Assembly: GCF_000741165.1 (NCBI RefSeq) | Contig: NZ_JGYN01000020.1 | Location: 1-64,000 of the forward strand | Length of the DNA stretch: 64,000 nucleotides | Direction: 5' to 3' | From: Bifidobacterium biavatii DSM 23969 | GTDB taxonomy: Bacteria > Actinomycetota > Actinomycetes > Actinomycetales > Bifidobacteriaceae | Shown here: positions 61,680-64,000 of the stretch, in pieces | Layout of the letters: each line of letters begins with the position of its first letter | How positions within the stretch are numbered: position 1 is the first letter of the stretch | Notes under the pieces: generated by a model | The model's input: only the letters and a program-made list of their open reading frames with translations | The model's database searches: none | What the model was told of the DNA's origin: nothing | Made by a program: the position numbers and the translations under genes

Positions 61680-63782
61680 ATGACCGAATTCAAGGAAACC
61701 GAACTGGACGAGCGCGCCATCAAGATGGCCAAGGTCCTTTCGGCTGATGCGGTCGAGAACGCAGGAAGCGGCCACCCCGGTTCCCCGGTCTCGCTGGCGC
61801 CGATCGCCTACACTCTCTACCAGCACTTCATCAAGCATGATCCGAACGACCCCAAGTGGGAAGGCCGCGATCGCTTCATCCTTTCCGGTGGCCACGCCTC
61901 CCTCACCCAGTACGTCCAGCTGTACTTCTCCGGCTACGGTCTGACCCTGGACGACCTCAAGCACTTCCGCGGCGGCGCCGACACCCGCACCCCGGGCCAC
62001 CCGGAGTACGGCCTGACCCCGGGCATCGAAATGACCACCGGCCCGCTGGGCCAGGGCTTCGCCTCTGCTATCGGCTTCGCCTACGGCGAGCGTTTCCAGC
62101 GCGGCCTGCTTGATCCGGAGACCCCGAAGGAAGATTCTCCGTTCTACCACAAGATCTGGGTCATCTGCGGCGAAGGCGACATCGAGGAAGGCATCTCCGG
62201 CGAGGCCGCCTCGCTGGCCGCCAACCAGAAGCTCGGCAACATCACCGTGATCTTCGATGCCAACCGCATCCAGATCGAAGGCGACACCAACCTGGTGCTG
62301 GCCGAGGACGTGCTCAAGCGCTTCCAGGCCTACGGCTGGTACACCGACGAGTTCAGCTTCATCCAGCCCGACGGCTCCTACAAGGAGGACGTCGAGGGCC
62401 TGGCCGACGTGATCGCCAAGGCCGAGGCCGCGGCTCCGGACCAGCCGAAGCTCATCAAGGTCGACACCCTCATCGCGTGGCCGACCCCGGGCAAGACCAA
62501 CGACCCGTCCTCCCACGGCTCCAAGCTGGGCGCCGAGGCCGTCGCCGGCCTCAAGAAGCTGCTCGGCTACGATCCGGAGCAGTCCTTCCAGGTCGACGAG
62601 GAAGCTCTCGCCCATGCCCGCAAGGTTGCCGAGCGCGGCCTCGAGGCCCACAAGGCTTGGGATGAGAAGTTCGAGGCTTGGCGCAAGGCCAACCCGGACA
62701 AGGCTGCCCTGTACGAGCGTCTGAAGGCCGGCGAGCTGCCAGAAGGCTTCGACAAGGCTCTCGACGATCTTGAGGCCACCTTCGAGGTCGGCAAGGGCGT
62801 CGCCACCCGTGGCGCCTCGGGCTCCGTCCTCAACGCCATCGCGGCCGTCATGCCGGAACTGTGGGGCGGCTCCGCCGACCTCGGCGGCTCCAACAAGACC
62901 GACCTCAAGGGTGCCGCCACCTTCGCCCCGGCGGAGTGCGCCACCAAGCAGTGGCCGGTGTGCAACGAGTTCGGCCGTCAGCTGCACTTCGGCGTGCGTG
63001 AGTTCACCATGGGCTGCATCACCAACGGCATCCTGCTGGGCTCCTACACCCGTCCGTTCGGCGGCACCTTCTTCATGTTCTCCGACTACGAGCGTTCCGC
63101 CGTCCGTCTGGCCGCCCTCATGGAGATCCCGAACCTGTACATCTGGTCCCACGACTCCGTCGCCGTCGGCGAGGATGGCCCGACCCACCAGCCGATCGAG
63201 CACCTGGCCTCCTTCCGCGCGATCCCGCAGCTCGAGGTCGTCCGCCCGGCCGACGCCTTCGAGACCGCCGAGGCCTACCGTTACTTCTTCGAGAAGAAGA
63301 ACACGCTGCCGACCGCGATGGTCCTGACCCGTCAGGGCGTGCCGACCCTCGCCGAGACCGCTGCCAAGGCCAAGGACGGCGTCAAGAAGGGCGCCTACGT
63401 GCTCGTTGACACCGAGGGCACCCCGGACGTCATCATCATGGCCTCCGGCTCTGAGGTCCAGTGGGCTGTGGCCGCCGCCAAGACCCTGGCTGAGAAGGGC
63501 GTCAAGGCCCGCGTGGTCTCCTTCCCGTCCATGGAGTGGTTCGAGGAGCAGGACGCCGAGTACAAGGAGGCCGTGCTTCCGGCTTCCGTCAAGGCCCGCG
63601 TCTCCGTCGAGGCCGGTGTGGCCATGCCGTGGTACAAGTACCTCGGCACCTACGGCAAGCCGGTGTCCATCGAGCAGTTCGGCCTGCAGGGTAACGGCGC
63701 TCAGAACATGATCGACCTCGGCATCACCGCCGAGCACGTGGTCGAAGCCGCCGAGGCGTCCATCGCCGAGGCCAACGCCTGA
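61680..63782 (+). CDS. tkt: Transketolase
   Basis: The product is 700 aa. SGHPGSPVSLAPIAYTLY, the TPP-binding GEGDIEEGISGEAASLA...DANRIQIEG, and GGTFFMFSDYERSAVRLAALM are the family blocks. It is central to the bifid shunt with transaldolase. The strong codon bias (GGC, AAG, CTG) indicates high expression; AAGGAAAAC-like RBS before the ATG. Confidence 0.96.
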   Translation: MTEFKETELDERAIKMAKVLSADAVENAGSGHPGSPVSLAPIAYTLYQHFIKHDPNDPKWEGRDRFILSGGHASLTQYVQLYFSGYGLTLDDLKHFRGGADTRTPGHPEYGLTPGIEMTTGPLGQGFASAIGFAYGERFQRGLLDPETPKEDSPFYHKIWVICGEGDIEEGISGEAASLAANQKLGNITVIFDANRIQIEGDTNLVLAEDVLKRFQAYGWYTDEFSFIQPDGSYKEDVEGLADVIAKAEAAAPDQPKLIKVDTLIAWPTPGKTNDPSSHGSKLGAEAVAGLKKLLGYDPEQSFQVDEEALAHARKVAERGLEAHKAWDEKFEAWRKANPDKAALYERLKAGELPEGFDKALDDLEATFEVGKGVATRGASGSVLNAIAAVMPELWGGSADLGGSNKTDLKGAATFAPAECATKQWPVCNEFGRQLHFGVREFTMGCITNGILLGSYTRPFGGTFFMFSDYERSAVRLAALMEIPNLYIWSHDSVAVGEDGPTHQPIEHLASFRAIPQLEVVRPADAFETAEAYRYFFEKKNTLPTAMVLTRQGVPTLAETAAKAKDGVKKGAYVLVDTEGTPDVIIMASGSEVQWAVAAAKTLAEKGVKARVVSFPSMEWFEEQDAEYKEAVLPASVKARVSVEAGVAMPWYKYLGTYGKPVSIEQFGLQGNGAQNMIDLGITAEHVVEAAEASIAEANA

Positions 63783-63797
63783 TCCATCAGGCGAAAC

Positions 63798-63830
63798 GGG
63801 AGGGGCTCGCGCCCGCTCGCAGCCCCTCCC
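63798..63830 (+). terminator. Hairpin between tkt and tal
   Basis: GGGAGGGGCT/AGCCCCTCCC stem (63798-63807, 63821-63830) without T tract. Probably an attenuator or RNA-stability hairpin within the tkt-tal transcript. Confidence 0.6.
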
Positions 63831-63875
63831 CTACCAAAAAATTTGATCCAACAGGTATCAAGGAGAAAAACAACA

Positions 63876-64000
63876 ATGACTGAAGCAACTCAGCGTACGT
63901 CCGACAACGGCGTTTCCATCTGGCTGGACGACCTGTCCCGTTCCCGCATCGAGTCCGGCTCCCTGCAGGATCTCATCGCCAACAAGAACGTTGTCGGTGT
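63876..64000 (+). CDS. tal: Transaldolase, N-terminal part
   Basis: ATG 63876 with AAGGAG ten bases upstream; the gene runs off the window. The visible [24 protein letters not shown] is the conserved start of actinobacterial transaldolase. Second enzyme of the tkt-tal pair. Confidence 0.9.
   Translation, partial: MTEATQRTSDNGVSIWLDDLSRSRIESGSLQDLIANKNVVG

Noticed and set aside
61575..63737. Minus-strand open frame of 720 codons opposite transketolase
   Set aside because: Shadow of a highly biased host gene; it has no recognisable domain.

Overview
The window is high-GC actinobacterial DNA that fits Bifidobacterium. The evidence is a fused cytidylate kinase-EngA/Der gene next to rluB, a DUF3017-purH-DUF6350-sucDC cluster, CIRCE-hrcA-dnaJ beside transketolase/transaldolase (the bifid shunt enzymes), and an actinobacterial PAC2-family gene. 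No 16S rRNA or species marker is present, so the species stays open.

Layout: (1) Positions 1-380 look like the edge of another integrated element or chromosomal island: the 3' end of an AlpA/excisionase-like gene, a terminator, a short direct repeat and a tRNA-type terminator. (2) Positions 381-38515 are a complete-looking temperate siphovirus prophage of about 38.1 kb. It lies between two identical 35-bp att cores derived from the 3' end of tRNA-Pro(GGG), and the intact tRNA is rebuilt at the right end. (3) Positions 38516-38756 hold the tRNA 5' half plus a second copy of that half 199 bp further on, probably the scar of another integration. (4) Positions 38801-64000 are ordinary chromosome: der, rluB, aquaporin, purH, sucCD, apt, yajC, ruvBAC, yebC, thrS, a six-tRNA cluster, PAC2, uppP, fructosamine kinase, dnaJ, hrcA, tkt, and the start of tal.

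Inside the prophage, from left to right: a four-gene leftward restriction-modification-like cassette (675-7166); holin and lysin; tail genes (fibre/BppU-like, hub, Dit, tape measure, frameshifted tail chaperones, major tail protein); head-tail connectors; a head-fibre gene interrupted by an amber codon; capsid; scaffold; a MuF-type minor head protein with a C-terminal papain-like toxin domain and two candidate immunity genes; portal; terminase; HNH; integrase; repressor; then a divergent rightward early region. The early region has HTH and excisionase-like regulators, a resolvase-like nuclease, a Cas4/RecB-like exonuclease, an SSB-like protein, a helicase/prim-pol fusion and a run of small zinc-binding proteins. 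A tautomerase gene and integrase arm-site-like repeats lie next to attR.

The strongest leads are the MuF toxin-immunity locus built into the virion module and the four-gene nuclease/methylase cassette at the prophage end. Three interrupted phage genes (TAG, TGA, one frameshift) may mean that the prophage is decaying or that it uses recoding.
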